Made by a program: the position numbers and the translations under genes
Origin: Xenopus tropicalis
Taxonomy: Eukaryota > Chordata > Amphibia > Anura > Pipidae
Direction: 5' to 3'
Assembly (NCBI RefSeq): GCF_000004195.4
Contig: NC_030679.2
Coordinates: 150,399,040-150,463,039, forward strand
DNA: 64,000 bases
Part shown: positions 1-10,184 of the stretch, piece by piece
Layout: each line of letters begins with the position of its first letter
Numbering within the stretch: position 1 is the stretch's first letter
Notes under the pieces: model-generated
What the model was told of the DNA's origin: nothing
Database searches by the model: none
Seen by the model: only the letters and a program-made list of their open reading frames with translations

Positions 1-380
1 AAGGACCGCCTATTGCCCCACCAAGGAGGGTAGAGGGAAATAGTTTTCCCAGTGGATCATCCACAAAATAGAGACCTGAGCAGATAGGGGTAGGCTAGAC
101 GGACGGCTTGGGCTTTGGGCTAGAGTCTGCCAGTAGAAAAGGCCTGGTGGAATAGTAAAGGGCAACCGCAGAGAGCGCTGGATTCCTGAGCCAGGTGGGG
201 ACAGGAGATCCCATGGAGACTGGAGACAAATGTGACAGCCCAAAAGTAGCTACCCCTGGTATGGCTGACATCCTCTGGCCACTGTGGAATTGTACATTTT
301 GTGGAGAAAACCCTGTTTGAAACATTGTGAATCTTTTCCTGTATGCTGTGACTCCCTTGTGATGTGGGATTAAAGTTATT
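1..380. other. Unassigned left-edge sequence
   Basis: No coding region is supported here; the short open frames have no recognisable domain. An ATTAAA-like signal lies near position 370, just before the dispersed repeat that starts at ~381. It may be the outer part of that repeat. Confidence 0.3.
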
Positions 381-1260
381 TTGCATTACTGCAATACTGC
401 CCCATCCTTTGTTGACAGAGGGAGACAGATGTTGGTCAGATCCTGGGATGAAACTGTCACAGATGTTCTCCTTATGTTGACTTGGACTGTCCTAGAAACA
501 AAGCAGACTTATCTTGAGAAGGAGAGAGTTGAGGTAAATTGCACATCTCAAGTACAAATGCGACCCCTGTTGCAGCATGGCAAAGAAACCAGTATCAAGA
601 TACTTAACTGTGGGGGTTTCCAAGCTGAGCATGGATAGTTAAGTGGGACTACCTGGGGCCATTAGCTTCACTAATAAATATCTAAAATAGGGAGAGTATG
701 AGACTGTCCATTGTCAGGCGTGGGCTCTCGCCTATGTTGGAGGCAGACTGCTGAATAACTCTATCTTTTGGGCTGAGACAGTAAAACGGGTGCCAGTGGC
801 TCTTAGTCTTAAACAATAACTTCCAGGCTCAGCAGGAACGATGATCGAGCACCGTGAGTTGCCAGGAGAAGGATTATAAAGGCTGCTAATGACTAGACCA
901 GCAACACATGCGCTAAACAAGATGGGTGGAGACTGAAGGGAAACAGGCAGAGATGCTGGATGCACATCGGGGCAACTGACCCAAGTCCTGGTCAAAAAGC
1001 CTCTTGAGGCTCAGTAGGTTAATGCAATCATAGTCTTTTATACTAAGAAACCACTTAGTTGTGAACTAGGAGACTACCAAGGCCTTTCTTGGTATCAGAT
1101 TTAGAAAACATAAAAGTCTCAAACATAGTAATAGGGCGCAGTTTGTTTTGTGACAGGGAATTCAAAAAGTCCCTTAGTTGTAGATATTTGTGAAATTCAG
1201 AGTTTTCCAGAGAAAGTTCTTGCTTTAAAATTTCAAACCATTTCAGATGATCTGTTATGT
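381..1260. repeat. Duplicated OR-unit repeat, copy 1
   Basis: This block shares long stretches with 10185-11215 and in part 31195-31825. Shared pieces include the text around 'gagacagatgttggtca', the 'tctaaaatagggagagtatg' segment, and the 'cttggtatcagatttagaa' to 'tcagatgatct' segment at 1085-1255. Each of the three copies lies on the 3' side of a minus-strand olfactory receptor (OR-A, OR-B, OR-C), so I read it as part of a tandemly duplicated receptor unit. It may itself derive from an old LTR element; no coding content is recognised. Confidence 0.6.
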
Positions 1261-1459
1261 CTTTTCCAGGAGATCCAGGAGAAACATGTAGGGGGCTTTG
1301 TTTTGTGAGTTTCCCCTTTTGGTTTATTTTTCAAATCTTGAAATTATACGACACTATTTCATTTGTCTCTCTACAGCGAATAGATTTTGAGCAAACGCAG
1401 AAGATTAATGAATTTTGTATTTTTGCACAAACAAACTTGTTATTTAATTTTTTTTTCTG

Positions 1460-1556
1460 GCTTTGAAAGTCGTATAAACTAAAATTCAATCACTGTTGTA
1501 TTTATAAAATGTCACTAAAGACAGTGAGCCGCACACGCCGGGACTTTGCAAAAAAT
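1460..1556 (+). repeat. MITE terminal fragment
   Basis: The segment containing 'tttgaaagtcgtataaact' and 'tttataaaatgtcac' resembles the left part of the inverted-repeat element at 33633-34777. It is a truncated copy. Confidence 0.5.
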
Positions 1557-1604
1557 AAAAAGTTTATTTGAAAAAAAAGGTCCTTTTTTTCAAATAAACT
1601 TTTT
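1557..1604. repeat. 48-bp near-perfect hairpin at LINE 3' junction
   Basis: The left arm at 1557-1580 and right arm at 1581-1604 share 21 identical complementary bases around a GGTCC centre. It sits directly beside the TATG-repeat tail of the LINE that runs leftwards from ~6 kb. It may be a snap-back product of the insertion or an A-rich junction artefact. Confidence 0.6.
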
Positions 1605-2041
1605 GTATGTATGTATGTATAACTTTATTTATAAAGCGCCACAAGGGACACAGCGCTGTACAGTCTTACAGAATACAAAATTACACACAGGGAGGGCAAG
1701 TGATATAATAAATAAATACAATAAATACATATATATATATAAGTGCCATGTGGTATGAGACACAGTAGGAAGGAGGTCCCTAAGTGGTTGGGTAACATAC
1801 AGGCACAAATTGGAAGGTAAGAGGCACCAGGTATGGGCATTTGCCCTTAAGCGCAGGACTGGGCAAGATAATGTCTTAGTGCCCCAGAAGGTACAGTCTG
1901 AGCTTTTTCTTAAAGAGAGTGGGTGAGTGTTCCCTACGGAGGGATTCAGGGATATAGAGTTCCAGAGGGAAGGGGCAGCGATATAGAAAGGGTTAAGCCG
2001 AGAGAGCGCAGTGGGTGTGGATGGTGTAAAAAGACGCAGGC

Positions 2042-2705
2042 CAGTGAGGGAATGTAGTGAGGGGCAGGGAGACCAGTGAGGGAATGTAGTGAAGAACAGG
2101 GAGACCAGTGAGGGAATGTAGTGAGGAGCAGGGAGACCAGTGAGGGAATGTAGTGAGGGGCAGGGAGACCAGTGAGGGAATGTAGTGAGGGGCAGGGAGA
2201 CCAGTGAGGGAATGTAGTGAGGAGCAGGGAGACCAGTGAGGGAATGTAGTGAGGGGCAGGGAGACCAGTGAGGGAATGTAGTGAGGAGCATGGAGACCAG
2301 TGAGGGAATGTAGTGAGGAGCATGGAGACCAGTGAGGGAATGTAGTGAGGGGCAGGGAGACCAGTGAGGGAATGTAGTGAGGGGCAGGGAGACCAGTGAG
2401 GGAATGTAGTGAGGGGCAGGGAGACCAGTGAGGGAATGTAGTGAGGGGCAGGGAGACCAGTGAGGGAATGTAGTGAGGGGCAGGGAGACCAGTGAGGGAA
2501 TGTAGTGAGGAGCAGGGAGACCAGTGAGGGAATGTAGTGAGGGGCAGGGAGACCAGTGAGGGAATGTAGTGAGGAGCATGGAGACCAGTGAGGGAATGTA
2601 GTGAGGAGCATGGAGACCAGTGAGGGAATGTAGTGAGGGGCAGGGAGACCAGTGAGGGAATGTAGTGAGGAGCAGGGAGACCAGTGAGGGAATGTAGTGA
2701 GGAGC
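2042..2705. repeat. 32-bp minisatellite, ~20 copies, inside LINE
   Basis: The unit reads 'gggagaccagtgagggaatg' followed by 'tagtgaggggca', with variants gaggagca and gaggagcat. It lies in the LINE ORF between the reverse transcriptase and the C-terminal segment. Because 32 is not divisible by three, successive copies change frame, which creates long cysteine/proline/histidine-rich shadow frames on the minus strand. These are not genes. Confidence 0.95.
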
Positions 2706-3384
2706 AGAGGAGGGAAGGGCTTTGAATGTTAGCAGAAGGGTTCTGTAAGCTACTTTGCTTAACAGGCAGCCATGCTAGAGAGCTTAAGTGAGGCTGAACA
2801 GGATCCCTCTTAGGAGAGAGCAGGAGGATCCTGGCAGCAGAGTTTAAGATTGATTGCAGGGGAGAGAGGTGGGAGGCCGGTTAGTAGGAGATTGCAGTAA
2901 TCTAAGCGGGAAAGGATAAGGGCATGGATTAGGGTTTTAGCTGTTGCTTGTGAAAGAAAGGGGCGTATCTTGGCAATATTGCGGAGGAAAAAATGGCAGG
3001 TTTTGGCAGTGTTATTAATATGGTTAGAGAAGGAGAGAGACTGGTCAAAGATAACCCCAAGGCAGCGTGCAGAATTTACAGGGTTGATGGTGATGCCATC
3101 AATAGTAATGGTGAAAGGAGGAGGAGGGCCAGGCTTGGGTGGGAAGCCATGGGCTCAGGTTTAGCTAGGGTAAGTTTGAGGTGGCGTTGGTTCATCCAGG
3201 AGGAGATAGCCAGGAGCCAGTCACCAATCTGGGTTTGAACATCAGAGGTCAGTGCAGGGGTGTCTAAATATATCTGGGGGCATCTGCATATAAGTGATAT
3301 TTAAGACAAAAAGAAGAAATAAGGACTCCTAAAGAGAGAGTGTACAGGGAGAACAGCAAAGGGCCAAGCACAGAGCCCTGAGGC

Positions 3385-3968
3385 ACCCCCACACTGAGCT
3401 GAACCCCCACACTGAGCTGAACCCCCACACTGAGCTGAACCCCCACACTGAGCTGAGCCTCCACACTGAGCTAAGCCCCCACACTGAGCTGAACCCCCAC
3501 ACTGAGCTGAACCCCCACACTGAGCTGAGCCCCCACACTGAGCTGAGCCCCCACACTGAGCTGAACCCCCACACTGAGCTGAGCCCCCACACTGAGCTGA
3601 ACCCCCACACTGAGCTGAGCCCCAAACTGAGCTGAACCCCCACACTGAGCTGAGCCCCCACACTGAGCTGAGCCCCCACACTGAGCTGAACCCCCACACT
3701 GAGCTGAGCCCCCACACTGAGCTGAGCCCCCAAACTGAGCTGAGCCCCCACACTAAGCTGAGCCCCCACACTGAGCTGAGCCCCCAAACTGAGCTGAGCC
3801 CCCACACTAAGCTGAGCCCCCACACTGAGCTGAGCCCCCACACTGAGCTGAGCCCCCACACTGAGCTGAGCCCCACACTGAGCTGAGCCCCCACACTGAG
3901 CTGAACCCCCACACTGAGCTGAGCCCCCACACTGAGCTGAGCCCCCACACTGAGCTGAGCCCCCACAC
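3385..3968. repeat. 18-bp minisatellite, ~32 copies, inside LINE reverse transcriptase
   Basis: The unit is 'cccccacactgagctgaa' with variants (gagc, caaact, cactaagc). On the minus strand it encodes a six-residue repeat (AQLSVG type) and keeps frame. It lies between the residues TPVLLSVG and VPQGSVLGP of the reverse transcriptase, so the expansion grew from the sequence encoding the SVG just before motif B. Confidence 0.95.
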
Positions 3969-4255
3969 TAAGCAGAACCGGGGTAGAGGATTTGTTAGTA
4001 AGAGCTACAGAGAAGGAGCGGTTAGAGAGATAGGAAAAGACCCAGGATGCAGCCTGATCCCCGATACCCAGAGAATAGAGAATTTGCACAAGGACAGAAT
4101 GGTTCGACAGTCTGAAAAGCAGAGGAAAGGTCTAGGAGAATGAGAACCGAGTAGCTTCTCATAGCCTGTTTAAGGATGGGTTTGACACATGCTTGCTTGA
4201 AGGGAGAGGAAAAAGTACCAGAAGCCAGAGAGGAACTGAATATGTGGGTAAGAGC

Positions 4256-5484
4256 TGGACTAAGGGCAGGGGCACACTGTTAGTAGGGATGGGGGCATAG
4301 GGCCCAGTGAGCAGGGAGTAGGCAGAGAGGAAGTGAATATGTGGGTAAGAGCTGGACTAAGGGCAGGGGCACACTGTTAGTAGGGATGGGGCATAGGGCC
4401 CAGTGAGCAGGGAGTAGGGGGAGAGGAAGTGAATATGTGGGTAAGAGCTGGAGTAAGGGCAGGGGCGCACTGTTAGTAGGGATGGGGCATAGGGCCCTGT
4501 GAGCAGGGAGTAGGGGGAGAGGAACTGAATATGTGGGTAAGGGCTGGAGTAAGGGCAGGGGCACACTGTTAGTAGGGATGGGGCATAGGGCCCTGTGAGC
4601 AGGGAGTAGGGGGAGAGGAACTGAATATGTGGGTAAGAGCTGGAGTAAGGGCAGGGGCGCACTGTTAGTAGGGATGGGGCATAGGGCCCTGTGAGCAGGG
4701 AGTAGGGGGAGAGGAACTGAATATGTGGGTAAGGGCTGGAGTAAGGGCAGGGGCACACTGTTAGTAGGGATGGGGCATAGGGCCCTGTGAGCAGGGAGTA
4801 GGGGGAGAGGAACTGAATATGTGGGTAAGAGCTGGACTAAGGGCAGGGGCACACTGTTAGTAGGGATGGGGGCATAGGGCCCAGTGAGCAGGGAGTAGGC
4901 GGAGAGGAACTCAACATGTGGGTAAGAGCTGGAGTAAGGGCAGGGGCACACTGTTAGTAGGGGTGGGGCATAGGGCCCTGTGAGCAGGGAGTAGGGGGAG
5001 AGGAACTGAATATGTGGGTAAGGGCTGGAGTAAGGGCAGGGGCACACTGTTAGTAGGGATGGGGGCATAGGGCCCAGTGAGCAGGGAGTAGGGGGAGAGG
5101 AACTGAATATGTGGGTAAGGGCTGGAGTAAGGGCAAGGGCACACTGTTAGTAGGGATGGGGCATAGGGCCCAGTGAGCAGGGAGTAGGCGGAGAGGAACT
5201 GAATATGTGGGTAAGGGCTGGAGTAAGGGCAAGGGCACACTGTTAGTAGGGATGGGGGCATAGGGCCCAGTGAGCAGGGAGTAGGGGGAGAGGAACTGAA
5301 TATGTGGGTAAGAGCTGGAGTAAGGGCAGGGGCACACTGTTAGTAGGGATGGGGGCATAGGGCCCAGTGAGCAGGGAGTAGGGGGAGAGGAACTGAATAT
5401 GTGGGTAAGGGCTGGAGTAAGGGCAAGGGCACACTGTTAGTAGGGATGGGGCATAGGGCCCAGTGAGCAGGGAGTAGGCGGAGA
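4256..5484. repeat. 96-97-bp minisatellite, ~12-13 copies, inside LINE
   Basis: Each unit contains 'gtgggtaagagctgga', 'gcacactgttagtaggga', 'ggggcatagggccc' and 'gagcagggagtag'. It lies in the LINE on the endonuclease-to-RT side. Length varies by one base (gatggggcat versus gatgggggcat), giving frame switches and the long proline/leucine-rich minus-strand shadow frames. Confidence 0.95.
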
Positions 5485-6130
5485 GGATCGGGGAAGCTGA
5501 GAAACTTCAGACTCTGAGACCTTCTGAGGGTTAAGCCAGGGATGGGATTGTGGACACGACTGCGTTGCGGCTGCAGGGGGCATGGGTGTTAGTTGTGGAT
5601 GATAAAATAGTTGTAGGTATTTACCAGTAACTCAGGATCAGAGGAAGCACAGAAGGAGGAGAGGCTAGAGCTGAGAGAGTTAGAGAGAGCAGTTATATCC
5701 AGCCTTTGAGTGTTGCGAATCAGGGTTTTAGGCTGAGCGTTAGTAGAAGGAGAAGGAGGCACGTGCGAGAGAAAGAGATAAGATGATGATCTGAAAGAGG
5801 AAAAGGCTCACTGTTACATGCAGATAGATCTAGATTTTTGGAAAAGACCAGATCTAGGAAATGACCATCCTTATGGGTGGCTGTATTAATCCCACTGCTG
5901 GAGATCAAAGGAGGAGGTTAGATGGAGAAATCGAGAGGCCGGGGCTGAGAGGGGGCATCTATATGGCAATTGAATCTGAAGGATTCAAAGTCAGAGAGAA
6001 ACGTAGCTAAGGATTTTGAAAAAGGAGGTCTGTAACCAAATGCCCCCCCCCCCACACAGAGAGAGGGTGGAACAGCTAAACCCCATGCACCTCAAAAGAA
6101 GGAAACATGAAAGTAGGAGGTATAGGGATT

Positions 6131-6184
6131 AGTTTAAAACGTTTTATTTTTTGCAAAGTCCCAGCTTGTGCGGTTCACTGTCTT
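6131..6184 (-). repeat. Inverted partner of the segment at 1515-1560
   Basis: The stretch 'gttttattttttgcaaagtc' onward to 'cggttcactgtctt' is the reverse complement, with several changes, of 'agacagtgagccgcacac' to 'tttgcaaaaaataaaa' at ~1519-1560. The pair brackets the LINE in opposite orientation. Confidence 0.6.
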
Positions 6185-6789
6185 TATACTATTACTATTT
6201 TTTTCCAGCACCCTGGGCATTTGAGTATAGGGTGTGCTCCGTTTGCTCTTATATATATATATATAGTAAGCACAAACAAACCGCACTCACAGGACTTGAA
6301 TGACTCAAGCCGCCTTCAGGACACACAATTACAAAGTGATCAAGTGATGAAACATATAGTTGAATTGGACAAACAGTTTGGCGCCCAATTCCCGGTTTGT
6401 GACATCACTTAATGAGATGATGTAAAAAAACTGTGTAGAAAGACCTCCCACATGTGCATTGGGAATAGAAATCCAAGAGGGGGAATCTGTGCGCATAATA
6501 AAATCATTGCAACACTGGACAATTGCAGGGAGGGTGATATTAGGGTACCTGAGCGAGCATCAGAGCAGCAGTTCTGTAGTAACCAATAGGGCCGGTAACC
6601 ATACTGAGAGTAATCCATATGTGTATTAGCAAGCATCCTAAAGGAAGAAAGGAATTAAGGTACAGGTTTCAGTTGAGATATTCCATGAAAAAAGCTACAA
6701 AAGGGGAAAGTTGCTAATGAAGCAACACCATCAGAATCAAAAAGAAACACGTTTGTGGATAATATGTTACACAGTAAGCAACTGTCAAT
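6185..6789. other. Non-coding stretch, no clear feature
   Basis: Only a short (AT)n tract at ~6249-6265 and unassigned sequence are visible. No domain-bearing frame is found on either strand. Confidence 0.4.
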
Positions 6790-7400
6790 AATCAAAAGAA
6801 GTGGGACATGGGTAAGGTTTCTTTAAGTCCCTTTGGAGATAACGTTTCCAATTTGAAGATCCACATAGATTCTTTGTTCAGAAGCAATAGATCATGGTCA
6901 CCTCCCCTGCGGGGAACTGGGACGTGATCAATGATCATATGAGCCAATGCTTTGCAACCAAAGCATTTCTGATAGCACATCTATGATTGTTCATAAGTTC
7001 CCGATATATAGTAGAGGCCTTTGCAACATAACGAGTCCGCAGGGGCACCAAGCCATATATACCACAAATTCTGTGGTACAGGTGACCCGATGATGAATTG
7101 CAAATTTTTCTACCTATCCTTGGGTGCACAAAATGGGTCCCTTGTAACATCCCCCCACAGCTAGCACATTTGAAGCATCCTTTCTTTAAGGGTCTGTTTA
7201 ACCAAGTGCCCTTTGACGATCTTTGACCACCAACAAGTGAATAGGATTGTGTCCCATTCTGAAGGCCATCAGAGGGTGTCCTTTGTTGTAAAAAGGAAGA
7301 TTGGCATCAGTATTAATGATCTCCCACCTGTGGGCAAGAAGTCTTTTAACTTCCAGGTTCCTATCCGACCAAGTGGTGGTAAAAATCAAATCTGGTTCCT
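6790..7400 (-). mobile_element. Penelope-like element, C-terminal fragment, broken
   Basis: Minus-strand pieces in broken frames run in the order expected for a Penelope-like element. First is a post-RT segment (FTTTWSDRNLEVKRLLAHRW, ~7388-7330). Next are KKGCFKCASCGG-like residues and THFVHPRIGRKI (~7140-7100). The region ends with LNKESMWIFKLETLSPKGLK (~6880-6820), the usual end of the GIY-YIG endonuclease domain. The reverse transcriptase proper is absent and frames are shifted, so this is an inactive 3' remnant. It lies just downstream of OR-A on the same strand. Confidence 0.7.
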
Positions 7401-7437
7401 GTGTCCTATCCTTTCTGGACTTTTATTATATATAGAT

Positions 7438-7512
7438 ATATGCACTGGGGTTTGGTTGAAGGGGTTGAACTTGATAGACTTTGGTCTTTTTTCCAACTTA
7501 ACTATGTAACTA
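7438..7512 (+). mobile_element. L2/CR1 LINE 3' tail abutting OR-A
   Basis: The sequence 'gttgaacttgatagacttt' and the terminal 'aacttaactatgtaac' match the 3' ends I know from L2/CR1 LINEs that finish in a short ATGTAAC repeat. The same tail is at 27058-27125 beside OR-B, at the same place relative to the receptor stop. It therefore predates the OR-A/OR-B duplication. It provides the stop codon of OR-A. Confidence 0.65.
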
Positions 7513-8427
7513 TATATACTTCCAAAGAGCATTTTTAATCTCTTTGTTTCTCAGGCTGTATACTATTGGATTAGAAAATGGGGTTCCAACTGTGTATAGA
7601 AGGGACAGTATTTTATTGATATTGAAGTTATGGGCCTTGGATGGTACCATATAAACTATTATCATACTCCCATAGTACATGCACACAACTATTAAATGGG
7701 AGCTGCAAGTGGAGAAGGCTTTGTGTCTTCCTTCAGTAGAGGAGATCCTGAGAATGGCAAGGCCAATGGAAACGTAAGTGTAAATGATGAAGCAAAAAGG
7801 GAGCAGTATACAGGGTATGTCCAAAATAATATTTGTTAGTTCCACAGCTTTATAATCTGAGCAGGAAAGTTTAAGAAGAGGGGTAAAGTCACAGAAATAA
7901 TGATCTATAACAAATGGGCCGCAGAACTGCAAATTAAATGTCAGAAAATTCATAAACAAACTTATTATAAGGGCTAAGCCCCAAGAACAAAGACTCAAAT
8001 AGAGGCAAAGCCTGAAACCCATAATGGAGGCATAATGAAGTGGGGAGCAGATGGCCAGATATCGGTCATAGGCCATGGCTGTGAGGAGATAAAACTCTGA
8101 AACTACTGAAACACCATAAAAGTAAAACTGTGTGATACAACCAGTAGCAGATATTGTGCCCCCTCCATTCAGTAATAACCACAATAAATTTGGAGTAATA
8201 CTGGTACTGAGCAAAACATCAGCCAGAGACAGCTGGGAGAGAAGGACGTACATGGGAGATCTCAGGGCTGAGACTGTTATTACCAATATAATTATAAGAA
8301 GATTCCAAAAAAATGTCAAAATATAAATCCAGAGAAATGGAACAAAGAGAAACTCATTGATTATCTGAGAGTTCTGAAATCCCAAGAGAAGGAAAGATAT
8401 ACCTGATGTCTGATTCACCTTATGCAT
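7510..8427 (-). CDS. Olfactory receptor OR-A (intact, 305 aa)
   Basis: This is a single coding exon for a seven-transmembrane odorant GPCR, expected in olfactory neuron membranes and coupling to Golf. An N-glycosylation site (NQTSG) follows MHKV. TM2 has [19 protein letters not shown]3 ends in the OR signature [15 protein letters not shown]. Extracellular loop 2 has the conserved cysteines. IC3/TM6 has [12 protein letters not shown] and TM7 has [10 protein letters not shown] frame open further upstream exists, but I chose the ATG at 8427 because it matches the start of OR-B and OR-C and follows a splice acceptor (TTCCAG|GC). The TM1 motif GN of its paralogues is WN here. The last codons and stop lie at the junction with a LINE tail. 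Confidence 0.93.
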   Translation of the reverse strand: MHKVNQTSGISFLLLGFQNSQIINEFLFVPFLWIYILTFFWNLLIIILVITVSALRSPMYVLLSQLSLADVLLSTSITPNLLWLLLNGGGTISATGCITQFYFYGVSVVSEFYLLTAMAYDRYLAICSPLHYASIMGFRLCLYLSLCSWGLALIISLFMNFLTFNLQFCGPFVIDHYFCDFTPLLKLSCSDYKAVELTNIILDIPCILLPFCFIIYTYVSIGLAILRISSTEGRHKAFSTCSSHLIVVCMYYGSMIIVYMVPSKAHNFNINKILSLLYTVGTPFSNPIVYSLRNKEIKNALWKYI

Positions 8428-8430
8428 TGC

Positions 8431-8673
8431 CTGGAACCGTACAACAGAGAAGTTAGAAGATATACTGTAATGCAGATAGAGTCCAACATTTGTGCTCTGT
8501 TTGAACCAAAGCTCCCAGCATTTCCTACTCATTTGCTGCCTTGTGTGAAATCTCAGAATTACTTTTTAACATGATTTAGACATTGACCAAATATCAACAT
8601 TTGACATTTAGACATAATATGGATCTAACAGTTAATAGATTTATAATACCTTTTTCTTACAATGCAAATTTAC
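8431..8673 (-). other. Predicted 5'UTR intron of OR-A
   Basis: The donor is AAAG|GTAAAT (GT at 8673-8672 on the minus strand). The acceptor is TTCCAG|GCAATG (AG at 8432-8431), with a TTCTAAC branch-like site and a pyrimidine-rich stretch before it. The same splice sites occur in OR-B and OR-C. No transcript evidence is available here. Confidence 0.6.
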
Positions 8674-8734
8674 CTTTGTTAGTTGTTGTTCATTTCAAAT
8701 TTCAAATAAAAGAATCCTGTAGGGTGAGCAGTGC

Positions 8735-8905
8735 CATTCAGCAAAGAGCAGCCATAACTCTATACTGCATGGATAAGGGAAGCCATTTGGCATTACAGAG
8801 ATGGGGTTTTTATACCTTTGGAAAGGAACATAACAGCCATTCTGTAACTATCCCCTGGGCCGTGTATAACACAGAGACTTATTGGAAGGCCCCAGGAGGA
8901 TGATG
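8735..8905 (-). promoter_or_regulatory. OR-A proximal promoter and first exon block
   Basis: This ~170-bp block is almost identical to 28345-28520 and 37805-37975. On the minus strand it holds a TATA box (TATAAAAA, 8814-8807) and ~40 bp upstream of that a CCCNNGGG palindromic core (CCCCTGGG on the plus strand, 8852-8859), like EBF/Olf-1 sites. An ATTA/TAAT-containing stretch follows at ~8920. TATA, O/E and homeodomain sites together are the known pattern of vertebrate OR promoters. Transcription would start near 8780. Confidence 0.65.
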
Positions 8906-9123
8906 AGAGGTTTGTTACTAATAACAATTTCTTCCTAAAACAAATGGCAGAAACAGATCTGAGATATATTTTTTCTGTATATTTTCTAAACACACCAAAT
9001 ATTCGGTTGGATTTAGGAAAGTACTTGATAGTGAGGATTGAGTACCAAGATGCACTAAATGTTTTACCTTCAATCCAATTTTTATTCTCAACAAAGTGAC
9101 AATATTGCAGTGTTATTGTCATG

Positions 9124-9264
9124 TATAGTATTTAGTAGCAGTGAGGCTAAAGCAACTGGACTTGGTAAGATGATCTTCTTCAGGGGAACCAGCGTGATGG
9201 AACATTTTCATGACAATCTCAGCAAGTCCAGTTGCTTTAGTGTTACTGTTACTAAATACTGTAT
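9124..9264. repeat. Imperfect inverted repeat, ~40-bp arms
   Basis: The left arm (9124-9164, with 'aaagcaactggacttg') is complementary to the right arm (9223-9264, 'caagtccagttgctttag' on to 'actgtat'). The ~58-bp loop is strongly conserved in the copy at 28732-28890. It is probably a short foldback MITE duplicated with the receptor unit. Confidence 0.7.
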
Positions 9265-9624
9265 ATCATGGGCTGGGTGTATGGAAACTTTATAGACTGT
9301 TAGTGTGATTGCTTCCCATTATACATTCCATGAAATCCATAACTGCCTCTGTCACTATAGAAATAATACCATGAACTTTGGTGACAAAACTTAACCCAAT
9401 ACTTGTGGAAATGATTTACTATCAAAACAAATGTTTTTGCCATGTGAAAACTTATTATATGAAGTATCAGGACCAGCTAAAAACTACATGTTTCTAATAA
9501 TTTCTAATCTTCCCACTGTGGGGGTTAATCATGTATTTAGATTCTCTCCTATGTTTTATTTTCAGGAGTCCATTGGCCCACATTACACTGGTAAGGTGAC
9601 AGTTTTTGCTTGGGGTCTTCCTAA

Positions 9625-9828
9625 TCATCATCCATGATCCATCATCCATCATCCATCATCCATCATCCATGATCCATCATCCATCATCCATCATCATCCA
9701 TCATCCATCATCATCCATCATCATCCATCATCATCCATCATCATCCATCATCATCCATCATCATCCATCATCATCCATCATCATCCATCATCATCCACCA
9801 TCCACCATCCATCATCCATCATCCATCA
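9625..9828 (+). repeat. (CATC)/(CATCATC) microsatellite, ~200 bp
   Basis: Simple repeat of catc and catcatc words. The matching place in the OR-B unit (~29248-29273) has only a short TAA/CAT run, so the expansion is specific to this copy. Confidence 0.95.
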
Positions 9829-10184
9829 CTTCACGTGCTAGCTCAACATAGGCTAAGTATGTTTTACTGCTTAGGGCATTAATAGTGACATAAGACGAGG
9901 AACTCTATGTGGATGTTTTAGGTAGTTTAATTTGAATTTAATTTTTTTTACATAGGAACTAACCTTTCTAATTAGTTTCATGTGAAGTCAAATATAACAT
10001 TGTAATGTTGGGAGAGACTGCCACAGATACTCACACAGGCATTATCTACGGAGAAACCATCTTGTGCAGGTATATTTGTGTCATTCTAGGTTCTTGATAA
10101 TATTTAGATGAGCTCTGATTTACTAAACACCATGTTTTTAAATATATTTACTTTTAATTAATACATCATAGCAGCTGAACAACA
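9829..10184. other. Non-coding stretch, no clear feature
   Basis: AT-rich unique-looking sequence without a recognisable gene or element. Confidence 0.35.

Larger units (their letters stand above)
1605..6040 (-). mobile_element. CR1/L2/Rex-type LINE, degenerate, with three internal minisatellites
   Basis: Read on the minus strand this is one non-LTR retrotransposon. Endonuclease-like residues (THKDGHFLDLVFSKN, SDHHLISFS) lie at ~5900-5760. Reverse transcriptase follows: LLDLSSAF-type motif A at ~4130, ASWVFSYLSNRSFSV at ~4040, [16 protein letters not shown] at ~3390, and a [12 protein letters not shown] remnant of the YADD motif at ~3280. A C-terminal LWNS region lies at ~1960. The 3' tail has an AATAAA motif and a (TATG)n end at ~1607-1640, with the GCGCTGT-like core typical of such tails. 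Frameshifts and missing residues show it is inactive. Three tandem arrays (2042-2705, 3385-3968, 4256-5484) are embedded in it. The exact clade within the CR1/L2/Rex group is not resolved. Confidence 0.8.

Noticed and set aside
1629..2611. Long minus-strand frames (316 and 221 codons) rich in HYIPSLVSLP-type repeats
   Set aside because: They are frame shadows of a 32-bp minisatellite inside a dead LINE; all three frames read alike.
3301..5434. Long minus-strand repeat frames (262, 176, 262, 133 codons)
   Set aside because: They are products of the 18-bp and 96-bp arrays; only the short flanking parts have RT sequence.
8132..8326. 64-codon plus-strand frames conserved opposite OR-A, OR-B (27747-27941) and OR-C (36265-36459)
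   Set aside because: They are antisense shadows kept open because the receptor coding sequence is conserved.
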